Assembly (NCBI GenBank): GCA_044228285.1
Contig: JBGAVD010000001.1
Coordinates: forward strand, 434,001 to 498,000
Source of the DNA: JBBATK01 sp044228285
GTDB taxonomy: Bacteria; Bacteroidota; Ignavibacteria; Kapaibacteriales; NICIL-2
Direction: 5' to 3'
Length of the DNA stretch: 64,000 nt
Position numbers and translations under genes: made by a program. Below the pieces are notes generated by a model. The model was not told the DNA's origin. It made no database searches and saw only the letters and a program-made list of their open reading frames with translations. Of this stretch, positions 54,148-64,000 are shown one piece after another; the stretch's first letter is position 1; each line of letters begins with the position of its first letter.

Positions 54148-57100
54148 ATGAGTCTTCGTTCCTCCGTGTTGCAAGGTCGACTTGCAGCGTTGTTTTTTGC
54201 TCTGACGCTGTTCTTTGCGTCAGTGCCAACAGTGCAGGCGCAGATTGCTGCTGCATGTGTTCCTGGCGGTTACACCTACGCCTCTAATGGTGTAGAAATG
54301 TACCTGAATCCAATCGTCATCAACGGTACAACATACACCTTTACCCAGTCGGGTCCGTATACGGCTGGTGCAGGTGCCACTAATACTAACGCAACTATTT
54401 CCGGTCTTCCAGGTGGAACAGTGACTATCAACACTATTCCGCTACTCACCTATTACTACGGTTCTGGAACCTGTGTTCAGTGTTATAGTGGATACTGGAT
54501 GTGCTCAGTCGACTGGAATAACAACGGTACATTTGAGTCAACCGAGCGCATGATTGCAAACACGACAACTCTTAATAGTGGAGCCAGAACTTTTGTTATT
54601 CCAACAACGGTTACGGCTGGACCAAAACGTATGCGCATCTGCGCAAGCTACAGCACGAACTCATATTTGTCGACTGAATGCAATACATCAGTCTACTACC
54701 GTGACTTCAAAGACTTTACGCTCAATGTTGGCTACAACAACGACATTTCGATGAACTTCGTGAGCACGACTACGGCTCCTCCTTTTGCTCCTGGCACGAA
54801 CAACATTGTTGCGAACATTACAAACAACGGCTTGAACGCTGTTACGAACGCGGTTATCGACTATACAATTACTCCTTCAACCGGTTCACCTATCACCGGT
54901 CAAGCTACCTACACGGGTTCTCTTGCAAATGGTGCATCAACCAATGTTGTGATTGCAGCGAACTACGATTTCCCAGCTGTAGGCAGTGCTAGCGTATCTG
55001 CTTCTGTTTCAACCGTGAACGGGGTATCCGACGGAAACTCAGCAAACAACAATGCATCTGCATTGCTAGGTGCAGGCTTGAATGGAACCTACACAGTCGG
55101 CGGATCAAGCCCAGACTTTACCAGCATTTCCCAAGCTTGTGATCAATTAACATCCGGTGGAACCATTGGTTCGGTAACCTTGAACATTCGTCCAGGAACA
55201 TACACAGAAAACGTACTGCTTTCTAATATTCCAGGAAACTCAATAACGAAACCAATTGTTATCCAATCTGAGAATGGTAACAAGAACTCTGTCGTTCTTC
55301 AGTTCAGCAATGTTGCTGCTGCAGCCGCAGCTGGTACTACTTCTATCGGTGGGACACCTACACTTCGTTTGCGTAACGCCGATTTCGTTACCATCAGAAA
55401 CTTCACGATCGCAGCATTGAACACAGCTACAGGATATGGCAACGCGATTGAGCTTGTCGGTGCTACTGGTGGAACTTCAGGTTGCGACAATGTCACGTTT
55501 GACAACATGGTGTTTAATGGCGTAGCAAGCTCAACAACGTCACTCGGTGATGTGTTCTTCTTGTCAGTAAACAACGGTTATCATACTAATCTGAACGTTA
55601 CCAACTGCGCATTCAACCAATCTGCAATACCATTCTATCATACCTTCGCTGGTACAACCTATCCTTCCGGTATGAACATCTCCAACAACACCTTCTCAAA
55701 CTTTGGCTACTATGCTATGCGTTTGGAAGGTACAAGTGGAGCAACCGTGAATTCCAATTCCTGGACTTCATCGAACGCAACTGTTGCTGTTGGAGTGATT
55801 TTCGTAAACCACAACGGCCTGTTCAACTTCCGCAAAAATCGTATCAATATTACCTCGAATACGACTTTCTCTGCAGTTACTTCAGGCTCACGTAACAATG
55901 CTAGCCAAGCTGTCTTGGCAAACAACTTTGTTCGCATCTCTGGTAGCTCTTCATCGAATGGTATAAGCTGTAGCTCAACGAGCAATGTTGGCGTGTTTCA
56001 TAATACCGTGTATGCTATGAGTGCAGGAGCTGCATTCAATGCTTCATCGGTCACAACCGTTGCTACAACAAACAACATCTTCATTAACCAAGGAAGCGGA
56101 GTTGCTTTTGCTGGTGTAAGTGGTTTGTTGTCCAACTACAATGACATCTACGCAGTTGGCCTTAGCCAAGCTCGCTGGAACAGTGTTAACTATGACTTCG
56201 CTGGTTACAAGTCAGCTTCAGCACAAGACGCTAATAGCTCAAACATCGACGTTCCTTTTGTTGACGCAGCTAACAATAACTTGTCGTTGATTAACGTAAA
56301 CACCGCTCTTTACGGCATCGGTTCGACTTCCAATGGTACCTTCAACTCAGGTATTAAGGGAACCGTTGGTGATGACATCTTTGGTACAAGTCGTTTGACA
56401 CGCTCTGAGATCTTCATGGGCGCTCATCAACTTGTTCCACTCATCACTTTCAACCCTGCACCTCCTGCAGTGCTTACTGGCTGTTCAGACCAGACATTAA
56501 CAATCAGCGCAAACGCTGTCGTAACAGCTGGCGCTCAATTGACCTATAGCTGGCAACGCAATGGTGCTCCACTTCTCGACGGTGTGAATGGTGTTAGTGG
56601 TTCAAGTACGAACACACTTACCATTGCAAATGCGCAGCCATCTCTCAACGGTGGTGATTATGTATTGCGTGTGACAGCAACCGGTGGAGCTGATCCACTC
56701 GTGTCTGACATTATCTCAGTTCAAGTAAACGCACCAATCGTTATCAATCAACAACCAAGCCCACGTATCATTTGCCAAGGCAATGAAACATCTCTTGCAG
56801 TAGTTGCAAGTGGTACCATTCTTGGTTACCAATGGCAAAAAGACGGTGTGAACATCACTGGTGCTACAAGCCCAATCTTGGTTATCAGCAATGCAGGTTT
56901 CCAAATGAGTGGTAAGTACCGCGTTGTCATGACCGGTACGTGCGGTACAACTACAGTAAGCTCAGCTGATGCTGCAGTCGTGGTTGCATCTAATACTCTT
57001 ATTGGCACACACCCTGAAACAACAGGCGCTGCGGTTGGTTCAACAGGCTACTTGAGTGTTGAAGTTAACGCTACCGCTCAACCTAACGGCTATACTCCAA

Positions 57101-58353
57101 GCTTCCAATGGTACCAAGGTACCACGATGTTGCAAGACAATGGTCGCATCAGTGGAGCTACCACAAGCCAAATGACTGTCCGCAACATGCAGACCTCAGA
57201 TATCACCTCTGACTACTATTGTGTAGTTACCGGTATCTGTGGCTCACAAAGCTCAACCAAGGGTGGTTTCTACGTATCACAAATCAGCATCCAAAATCAA
57301 CCACAAAGCCAAGAAGTTTGTAGCGCATCCGATGCAAGCCTCATGGTAACAGCAAGCTCGAACATTCCAAATGTTCAGTACAGCTACCAATGGAAACTTA
57401 ACGGAGTGAACATTGCAAACTCTGCGAAGTACCAAGGTACCACAACAAGCGTGTTGACAATTAAGGGTGCAACAACAACTGAAGCAGGTGACTATACTTG
57501 TTTGGTCACAGCGAAGCCAACGGGTGCAAACTTGTTGTCACAAGCTGGAACCATCACCGTAATCAGCGCTCCAGTTATCTCAACACAACCAGCAAGCGCA
57601 ACGGCTTGTGCAGGTGAGAAGGTAACAATGTCTGTAGCAGCAAGCGGTGGAACCGTTAGCTATCAATGGAAAGCATCAGGCGTGAACATTCCAGGCGCAA
57701 CCGATTCTAGCGTAGAAGTGATCACCGATGCATCCATGAATGGCAAGCTGGTTTCTTGTGTTATCACGAACAACTGTGGTACAACAACTTCAAGCGAAGC
57801 AACATTGACAGTGAACGACAAGCCAAGCATCACCACACAACCAAGTGATGCAGTAGTAGTTGCAAATGGTTCTGTAACCTTGACAGTAACCGCAACTGGT
57901 GCAACTGGCTATCAGTGGAAGTTCAAGTCTGCAGCAATCCCAGGTGCAAACTCAGCAAGTCTGGTATTGAACAGCTTTACCCAAAACATGGCAGGTGAGT
58001 ACGTTTGTGACGTTACCAACAGCTGTGGAACAGTAAGCTCAAATGCAGCAGTCTTGACCTTGTCAAGTCGTGAAGAAGATGCTCTTGCAGCAGGCTTCAA
58101 CTTGAGTGGTGTAGAACCAACACCAACGACCAGCGAAGCAGTTCTTCGCTTCACCATGCCAACAAGTGCAGCAGCACGTATTGTGATGCACGATAGCTAT
58201 GGTCGTCAAGTAGCAGTATTGTTTGATGGTATTGCAAACGAGAACACAAACGTTGTTCCCGTCGATGCAAGCCAAATGGTTAGTGGTGTTTATACCTACA
58301 CCCTGAGCAGCGGACAATACAGCATCACCCGTAAGATGGTCGTTTCGAAGTAA
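54148..58353 (+). CDS. giant T9SS surface protein, paralogue 3, 1401 aa
   Basis: Signal peptide FFALTLFFASVPTVQAQ. The domain order matches the other paralogues: GEVED (CSVDWNNNGTFESTERMI, YYRDFKDFTLNVG), CARDB-like, beta-helix with its own variation (DQLTSGGTIGSVTLNIRPG), six Ig-like domains, and the T9SS sorting domain. The N-terminal domain pairs with paralogue 2. The last ~1.1 kb is almost the same DNA as in paralogues 2 and 4. Codon choice is strongly biased and smooth compared with the accessory genes at 13-28 kb, fitting high expression. Monocistronic with its own leader and terminator. Confidence 0.9.
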   Translation: MSLRSSVLQGRLAALFFALTLFFASVPTVQAQIAAACVPGGYTYASNGVEMYLNPIVINGTTYTFTQSGPYTAGAGATNTNATISGLPGGTVTINTIPLLTYYYGSGTCVQCYSGYWMCSVDWNNNGTFESTERMIANTTTLNSGARTFVIPTTVTAGPKRMRICASYSTNSYLSTECNTSVYYRDFKDFTLNVGYNNDISMNFVSTTTAPPFAPGTNNIVANITNNGLNAVTNAVIDYTITPSTGSPITGQATYTGSLANGASTNVVIAANYDFPAVGSASVSASVSTVNGVSDGNSANNNASALLGAGLNGTYTVGGSSPDFTSISQACDQLTSGGTIGSVTLNIRPGTYTENVLLSNIPGNSITKPIVIQSENGNKNSVVLQFSNVAAAAAAGTTSIGGTPTLRLRNADFVTIRNFTIAALNTATGYGNAIELVGATGGTSGCDNVTFDNMVFNGVASSTTSLGDVFFLSVNNGYHTNLNVTNCAFNQSAIPFYHTFAGTTYPSGMNISNNTFSNFGYYAMRLEGTSGATVNSNSWTSSNATVAVGVIFVNHNGLFNFRKNRINITSNTTFSAVTSGSRNNASQAVLANNFVRISGSSSSNGISCSSTSNVGVFHNTVYAMSAGAAFNASSVTTVATTNNIFINQGSGVAFAGVSGLLSNYNDIYAVGLSQARWNSVNYDFAGYKSASAQDANSSNIDVPFVDAANNNLSLINVNTALYGIGSTSNGTFNSGIKGTVGDDIFGTSRLTRSEIFMGAHQLVPLITFNPAPPAVLTGCSDQTLTISANAVVTAGAQLTYSWQRNGAPLLDGVNGVSGSSTNTLTIANAQPSLNGGDYVLRVTATGGADPLVSDIISVQVNAPIVINQQPSPRIICQGNETSLAVVASGTILGYQWQKDGVNITGATSPILVISNAGFQMSGKYRVVMTGTCGTTTVSSADAAVVVASNTLIGTHPETTGAAVGSTGYLSVEVNATAQPNGYTPSFQWYQGTTMLQDNGRISGATTSQMTVRNMQTSDITSDYYCVVTGICGSQSSTKGGFYVSQISIQNQPQSQEVCSASDASLMVTASSNIPNVQYSYQWKLNGVNIANSAKYQGTTTSVLTIKGATTTEAGDYTCLVTAKPTGANLLSQAGTITVISAPVISTQPASATACAGEKVTMSVAASGGTVSYQWKASGVNIPGATDSSVEVITDASMNGKLVSCVITNNCGTTTSSEATLTVNDKPSITTQPSDAVVVANGSVTLTVTATGATGYQWKFKSAAIPGANSASLVLNSFTQNMAGEYVCDVTNSCGTVSSNAAVLTLSSREEDALAAGFNLSGVEPTPTTSEAVLRFTMPTSAAARIVMHDSYGRQVAVLFDGIANENTNVVPVDASQMVSGVYTYTLSSGQYSITRKMVVSK

Positions 58354-58378
58354 TCCTTCGTCACATACCAGTCCTAAA

Positions 58379-58415
58379 GCAAAAGGGCAGAAGAGAAATC
58401 TTCTGCCCTTTTTGC
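58379..58415 (+). terminator. intrinsic terminator of paralogue 3
   Basis: Same stem as after the other paralogues, with loop GAAA. Confidence 0.9.
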
Positions 58416-59142
58416 GTAGGTATTTCGGACAATCTGGATCACTACCTGAGGACTTTGATTCAGTCTCGATCGTTATAACACATTCCCAGCACGAAGATCA
58501 ACGCCGTCCCATCTAAAGCTGGCCTCAGGTTCCGATCGTTCCTGCAGCTACTTGAAAAGGATCCGAGCTTCGTCGCCCGATGCAGAACGAGCATAGGCAG
58601 ATGAACAAGTCCTTGTGATAGGAAACCCGAATAGGCGGACACAGAAAGCCGAATGTCAACTAAGATTTGAACCCCTCAGCTCGACATTCAAAGCTAGAAT
58701 GTCCATAAAAGATCAAGTTGATAATGTGTAAGACGTGAAGTAAAGTTCACGAACAGGTGCAGAATCTGGCTCGTTTCGGACTGAAAACGGTGCTAGATGT
58801 CTGAAATGAGCCCGCTGAGCTCTATCATCAAGGCAAATCACTTCCCACAAATGCAAGACCCAAGGGAGCTGCGTGCCTAAAAAGTGACGAAAAATGATCA
58901 AAATGAGCACTTTTCAGCTATTGTGACACAACGAAGACATGAAAGGCGTTGTTTACCGAGAAGCTCTGGAGCAAAAAAAAAATATAATGAACAATATCTG
59001 TACGTATTGTCATTTATTCATTTTCTTATAACTTCGAGCACGAGGGGATATGGTGAGTCGCTTGGCTTTCATCTGGCAGGGTAGAAAATAGCATCGCAAT
59101 CACAAGATTTCATTTTTCTATTACAAACTTTAGGGAGTTTCT
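58416..59142. other. 727-bp non-coding leader of paralogue 4
   Basis: No gene recognised. A run of A (58973-58982) and an AT-rich stretch near 58980-59035 are plausible promoter territory. The ATG at 59143 is preceded by AGGGAG. Confidence 0.4.
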
Positions 59143-62100
59143 ATGCGCGCTTGTTCTTACACTACAAGGTTTCGCAACCTTCTAGCTGCAATGACAATGG
59201 CCTTAGTTGTTTTCGCTTTCACACATGAAGCGAAGGGACAGCTGGCAAATCTTAGCTGCGGTCAAACGTGGTACTATTCAAGTTATGGTATATCATCATT
59301 CACTTTGAACGGAAACACTGTTTCATCTGGAGTGAATTGGACCTCGATTGCGGCAACCGTTGGTACACCGAATACAAACATGTCGCAGACATTTAGCGTC
59401 ATACCTGGACAAAGCTGTACCTTTTCAATCGTTTCTCAGTTAACCTACTACAATCAATTCGGATTGTACATTGACTGGAACAACGACGGTACCTTTGCCA
59501 CTTCAGAGTACATAACAAACTTGGTTGGATACTACTCAGGTTCATACTCAGGTTCATTCGTTGTTCCAAGCAATGTGGTACCTGGTCCAAAACGTATGCG
59601 TGTAAACTGGGACTACTACTATGCATACGCTTACTATGGATATTGGGGACCATGTCAATCATACGCAAACGGTTTCACTCAATACTATGGTGATACTGAA
59701 GACTACGTGCTAAATGTTGGTTATGCGAACGATGCTGCGATCACTGGTGTTTCTACTTCAACGCCACCACCATTTGCAGCAGGTTTGAACAACATCACGT
59801 GCACAGTAATGAACAACGGCGTGAATACCATTTCTTCATTCACTGTTAACTATACAATCACTCCATCAACTGGTTCGGTAATTACTGGAACTGCTACTTC
59901 AAATACAAGCTTGGCAAACGGTTCTTCAACAACTGTTGTTCTTGCTAGTGGTTATGATTTCCCTGCAGTTGGTAGCGCATCAGTGAGTGCATCAATTGGT
60001 ACAGTGAACTCTACTACAGATGGCAACTCGGCAAACAATAACGGTTCCGCATTGTTGGGAGCGGGATTGAATGGTACGTATACCGTTGGTGGTTCAAGTC
60101 CAGACTTTGTTAGTCCAGCGCAAGCTGCTGCGCAGCTCACAGCTGGTGGAACAATAGGACCTGTTACGTTTAACATCCGTCCAGGCACCTATACGGAGAA
60201 CGTCTATCTCGCGAACATTCCTGGAAGCTCTGTTACAAAGCCAATTATTATCCAGTCGGAAGATGGAAACCGTAACTCAGTGATACTGCAGTATTCAAAT
60301 ACGACGGCTGCGGCAATGGCGGGTACAACTTCCATTGGTTCAACTCCTGCTCTTCGTTTGAACAACGCGGATAACATTACTATCCGGAACTTTACCATTA
60401 CAGCTTTGAATTCCGCAGCTGGTATGGGAATGGGTATTGAATTGATCGGAGCTACTGGTGGAGCTTCAGGTTGCGATAATCTCAAGTTCGACAACATGGT
60501 ATTCAACGGAGTTAATAGCGCGAATACATCTCTAGGCGATGCGTTTCTCGTTTCCGTCAACAGTGGTGCACACTCAGGTCTCAGCATCACAAATTGCCTC
60601 TTCAATCAATCGTCAATTCCGCTGTATCATGTGTATAGCAGTTCCAATCCTACACCAGGTGTTGTGATAAGCAATAATACCTTCTCAAACTTCGGCTACT
60701 ACGCTATGCGTTTGGAGGGCACGAGTGGTGCTACCGTCAATTCGAATGTTTGGTCTAGCTCCAGCTCAAGCTTGGGTGCTGGTGTCATCTTCGTGAACCA
60801 CAACGGTGCATTCAACTTCCGCAAGAACCGTATTAGTATGACCGCTGCAGCTGCAACGATTAGTGGAGTTACATCTGGTAGCCGCTCATCAGCTGGCCAA
60901 GGTGTGTTTGCAAACAACTTCATTCGTATGTCGGGTGCAACCGCTCACGGCATTAACTGTACGGGAACAACCAACGCGGGTATCTTCCACAATACCGTAC
61001 TTAACCTTAGCGCTGGAGCTGCCTACAATGCAACCTCAGGTTCAACGATTTCAGTGGTAAACAACATTCTTCTGAATCGCGGTTCTGGTCGTGCCCTTAT
61101 TGGTGCAACAGGTACCACATCAAACTACAACGACCTCTTTGCCAGCAGTGGAAACACTGCAACGTGGAATGGAGTTGGATATGGCACTTTCTCTTCATAC
61201 CTGAGTGGCTCCGGACAAGATGCAAACAGCGCGAATGTTGATGTTCCGCTTGTCGACGAGTCGAACAATGATTTATCCCTCAGCATGGTCAATCCAGCGT
61301 TGTATGGTATTGGATCCACTTCAAATGGTACTTTTAATGCAGGTATCAAAGGCACTGTTGGTGATGACATTTTTGGAACCAATCGTACCACCCGCTCAGA
61401 GATCTTCATGGGCGCACACCAACTCGTACCCGTCATCAGCTTTAACCCAGCTCCTCCAGCATTCTTGACCGGATGTGCAAATCAAACTATGACCATTAGC
61501 GCTAACGCTGTTGTAACGGCTGGCGCGCAGTTGACCTATTCCTGGCAACGCAATGGTGCACCATTGCTCGATGGCGTCAACGGTGTAAGCGGATCAAACA
61601 GCAACACTTTGACTATTACTGATGCTCAACCTTCACTTAATGGTGGAGACTATGTATTGCGCGTTACTGCTACCGGTGGAGCTGATCCTTTGGTATCTGG
61701 CATCATCTCTGTTCAAGTCAATGCACCAATCGTTATCAATCAACAGCCTAGCGCCCGCATCATTTGTCAGGGCAGCGAAACAGCTTTGAACGTTGTTGCG
61801 AGCGGTACAATCCTTGGATATCAATGGCAAAAAGATGGTGTTAACATCACCGGTGCAACAAGCCCAATCTTCGTCATCAGCAATGCTGGCTTCCAAATGA
61901 GCGGCAAGTACCGTGTAATGATGACTGGTACCTGCGGTACAACTACTCTGTACTCCGCAGATGCGCCAGTTATCGTTGCTTCGAATACCTTGATTGGACG
62001 CAATCCAGAAGTTACAGGTGCAGCAGTTGGCTCTACAGGCTACCTCAGCATTGATGTAAACGCTACAGCTCAACCAAATGGCTACAGCCCAAGCTTCCAA

Positions 62101-63345
62101 TGGTACCAAGGCGCAACCATGGTGAAGGATAACGGCCGTGTGAGTGGTGCAACCACAAGCCAACTGACCATCCGTAACATGCAGATATCAGATATTACTC
62201 AAGATTACTATTGTGTAGCTACTGGTATTTGTGGTTCACAAGCGTCTACTCCAGGCGGCTTCTACGTATCACAAATCAGCATCCAAAATCAACCACAAAG
62301 CCAAGAAGTTTGTAGCGCTTCCGATGCAAGCCTCATGGTAACAGCAAGCTCGAACATTCCAAATGTTCAGTACAGCTACCAATGGAAACTTAACGGAGTG
62401 AACATTGGAAACACCGCTAAGTATCAAGGTACAACAACAAGTGTCTTGACCATTAAGGGCGCGTCGACAACTGAAGCAGGTGACTATACCTGTTTGGTCA
62501 CAGCGAAGCCAACGGGTGCAAACTTGTTGTCACAAGTTGGAACCATCACCGTAATCAGCGCTCCAGTTATCTCAACACAACCAGCAAGCGCAACAGCTTG
62601 TGCAGGTGAGAAGGTAACAATGTCTGTAGCAGCAAGCGGTGGAACCGTTAGCTATCAATGGAAAGCATCAGGCGTGAACATTCCAGGTGCAACCGATTCT
62701 AGCGTAGAAGTGATCACCGATGCATCAATGAATGGCAAGCTGGTTTCTTGTGTTATCACCAACAATTGTGGTACCACAACCTCGAGCGAAGCAACATTGA
62801 CAGTGAACGACAAGCCAAGCATCACCACACAACCAAGTGATGCAGTAGTAGTTGCAAATGGTTCTGTAACCTTGACGGTAACAGCAAGCGGTGCAACCGG
62901 CTATCAGTGGAAGTTCAAGTCTGCAGCAATCCCAGGTGCAAACTCAGCAAGTCTGGTATTGAACAGCTTTACCCAAAACATGGCAGGTGAGTACGTTTGT
63001 GACGTTACCAACAGCTGTGGAACAGTAAGCTCAAATGCAGCAGTCTTGACCTTGTCAAGTCGTGAAGAAGATGCTCTTGCAGCAGGCTTCAACTTGAGTG
63101 GTGTAGAACCAACACCAACGAACAGCGAAGCAGTTCTTCGCTTCACCATGCCAACAAGTGCAGCTGCAGGTATTGTGATGCACGATAGCTATGGTCGTCA
63201 AGTAGCAGTATTGTTTGATGGTATTGCAAACGAGAACACAAATGTTGTTCCCGTCGATGCAAGCCAAATGGTTAGTGGTGTTTATACCTACACCCTGAGC
63301 AGCGGACAATACAGCATCACCCGTAAGATGGTCGTTTCGAAGTAA
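59143..63345 (+). CDS. giant T9SS surface protein, paralogue 4, 1400 aa
   Basis: Signal peptide LLAAMTMALVVFAFTHEAKGQ. The GEVED domain is of a third type (about 33-200; NGNTVSSGVNWTSIAA, LYIDWNNDGTFATSEY, YGDTEDYVLNVG). CARDB-like, beta-helix, six Ig-like domains and the T9SS sorting domain follow. In the shared 3' region a patch around 62400-62475 (NIGNTAKYQG, IKGASTTEAG) differs from paralogues 2 and 3 while both sides are nearly identical, a mosaic expected from gene conversion. The sorting domain has AAAGIVMHDSYG where the others have AAARIVMHDSYG. Presumed surface-exposed. Confidence 0.9.
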   Translation: MRACSYTTRFRNLLAAMTMALVVFAFTHEAKGQLANLSCGQTWYYSSYGISSFTLNGNTVSSGVNWTSIAATVGTPNTNMSQTFSVIPGQSCTFSIVSQLTYYNQFGLYIDWNNDGTFATSEYITNLVGYYSGSYSGSFVVPSNVVPGPKRMRVNWDYYYAYAYYGYWGPCQSYANGFTQYYGDTEDYVLNVGYANDAAITGVSTSTPPPFAAGLNNITCTVMNNGVNTISSFTVNYTITPSTGSVITGTATSNTSLANGSSTTVVLASGYDFPAVGSASVSASIGTVNSTTDGNSANNNGSALLGAGLNGTYTVGGSSPDFVSPAQAAAQLTAGGTIGPVTFNIRPGTYTENVYLANIPGSSVTKPIIIQSEDGNRNSVILQYSNTTAAAMAGTTSIGSTPALRLNNADNITIRNFTITALNSAAGMGMGIELIGATGGASGCDNLKFDNMVFNGVNSANTSLGDAFLVSVNSGAHSGLSITNCLFNQSSIPLYHVYSSSNPTPGVVISNNTFSNFGYYAMRLEGTSGATVNSNVWSSSSSSLGAGVIFVNHNGAFNFRKNRISMTAAAATISGVTSGSRSSAGQGVFANNFIRMSGATAHGINCTGTTNAGIFHNTVLNLSAGAAYNATSGSTISVVNNILLNRGSGRALIGATGTTSNYNDLFASSGNTATWNGVGYGTFSSYLSGSGQDANSANVDVPLVDESNNDLSLSMVNPALYGIGSTSNGTFNAGIKGTVGDDIFGTNRTTRSEIFMGAHQLVPVISFNPAPPAFLTGCANQTMTISANAVVTAGAQLTYSWQRNGAPLLDGVNGVSGSNSNTLTITDAQPSLNGGDYVLRVTATGGADPLVSGIISVQVNAPIVINQQPSARIICQGSETALNVVASGTILGYQWQKDGVNITGATSPIFVISNAGFQMSGKYRVMMTGTCGTTTLYSADAPVIVASNTLIGRNPEVTGAAVGSTGYLSIDVNATAQPNGYSPSFQWYQGATMVKDNGRVSGATTSQLTIRNMQISDITQDYYCVATGICGSQASTPGGFYVSQISIQNQPQSQEVCSASDASLMVTASSNIPNVQYSYQWKLNGVNIGNTAKYQGTTTSVLTIKGASTTEAGDYTCLVTAKPTGANLLSQVGTITVISAPVISTQPASATACAGEKVTMSVAASGGTVSYQWKASGVNIPGATDSSVEVITDASMNGKLVSCVITNNCGTTTSSEATLTVNDKPSITTQPSDAVVVANGSVTLTVTASGATGYQWKFKSAAIPGANSASLVLNSFTQNMAGEYVCDVTNSCGTVSSNAAVLTLSSREEDALAAGFNLSGVEPTPTNSEAVLRFTMPTSAAAGIVMHDSYGRQVAVLFDGIANENTNVVPVDASQMVSGVYTYTLSSGQYSITRKMVVSK

Positions 63346-63370
63346 TCCTTCGTCACATACCAGTCCTAAA

Positions 63371-63407
63371 GCAAAAGGGCAGAAGAGCGATCTTCTGCCC
63401 TTTTTGC
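63371..63407 (+). terminator. intrinsic terminator of paralogue 4
   Basis: Same stem as after the other paralogues, with loop GCGA. Confidence 0.9.
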
Positions 63408-64000
63408 TTCGCTGCCAATGCAGCTCGAGAATCTTGGAGAATTCCAGCACCTCCTGCTAGCTCTGTGCGGGCCTATTCGTTCGTAAAGGTAGGAGACGGT
63501 GCCTTTGATCTGTACGAGCCTGTGGAGGCTCTATTTGGCATATGTCGCAAAGACCTATACCAGTCTACGGATGTTCTAGCATCCTATTGCTATGGGCTAG
63601 AATCTGAAGTTGACATCGAGAAGTCTAGCAACGCAAGAGGCAGCTACGTGGTGTAAGTGCACTGAAGCCGGTAGGATGAGTAGACTAGGCAGAATAGGCA
63701 GAATAGGCAGAATAGTTCAAGGATTCATGATGTATCAGTAGGAGCTCTCGCTCAGAGTTTTCGTTGATTTGCCGATACTATAAGGAAGTGTTTATCGTTC
63801 TAGTGACTCTGGATCGTTTTTCAAAAATCTGTGTCTGAAGTTGAGGAACAGATTTGAACTCTATCTGCCTGAAACGAAGCTAAAGCTATGCCGTCAATAT
63901 TGTTGATGGTGGTCGGTGGCGGCTTCAATCGCTGACCCGTAGTTGTGCATGCGGTCGACCGGAAATCAAGAACAAATTCTAGCTTCATGGTCATAGAATG
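63408..64000. other. non-coding tail of the window with a 9-bp tandem repeat
   Basis: No convincing gene; a 63-codon frame at 63465-63656 has no features. TAGGCAGAA is repeated three times at 63686-63712. Given the spacing of the other paralogues this may be the leader of a further gene beyond the right edge. Confidence 0.4.

Noticed and set aside
63465..63656. 63-codon frame after paralogue 4
   Set aside because: Short, without domain or signal; the leaders of the other paralogues contain similar random frames.

Overview
The window looks like a chromosome of the Bacteroidota/Chlorobiota (FCB) group. The evidence is at least six large secreted proteins with type IX secretion (T9SS) C-terminal sorting domains, GEVED and Ig-like surface modules, an RND pump fused to its outer-membrane factor (an arrangement known from Bacteroidota), and an IcmF-type protein. 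A Kapabacteria- or Ignavibacteria-like lineage is my guess. No ribosomal or other phylogenetic marker is present to settle it.

Layout. (1) 1-3.5 kb, minus strand: a compact run of small, unrecognised, partly membrane-bound proteins and one transglutaminase-fold enzyme, resembling a phage or integrated-element module cut by the left edge. (2) 3.8-11.8 kb, minus strand: a heavy-metal efflux operon reading DUF6660-like Cys/His protein, CusA/CzcA-type RND pump fused to a TolC-type channel, membrane-fusion lipoprotein, P1B-type ATPase. The ATPase carries Arg in place of the invariant Gly of the DKTGT phosphorylation motif. (3) 12.0 kb: the 3' half of a tRNA-Lys(CUU) followed by a terminator. Its orientation suggests that everything to its left is an element integrated into a tRNA gene. 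(4) 12.5-36 kb: an accessory region of unrelated secreted proteins and lipoproteins, mostly on the plus strand. It is punctuated by at least nine same-orientation copies of a ~110-bp repeat that often touch the ends of genes. It also holds a decayed IS21-family element and a 193-bp duplication. (5) 36-40.3 kb: ordinary genes (GNAT, VOC, IcmF N-terminal half, NlpC/P60). (6) 41-63.4 kb: four ~1400-residue paralogous T9SS-secreted proteins, each with its own Shine-Dalgarno and a nearly identical terminator, separated by long non-coding gaps. The first gap contains a strict 166-bp palindromic tandem array.

How it works together. Region 2 should export divalent or soft metal ions from cytoplasm to periplasm (ATPase) and on to the outside (tripartite RND system), if the ATPase is active. 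Region 6 looks like a highly expressed surface-protein family. Its 3' halves are kept almost identical by gene conversion, while the N-terminal GEVED domain and the beta-helix have diverged, which is a plausible engine for surface variation. The repeat-bounded genes of region 4 look like a cassette-style accumulation of cargo, but no recombinase is visible. The most novel signals are the gene-abutting repeat family, the 166-bp array and the homogenised paralogue cluster.
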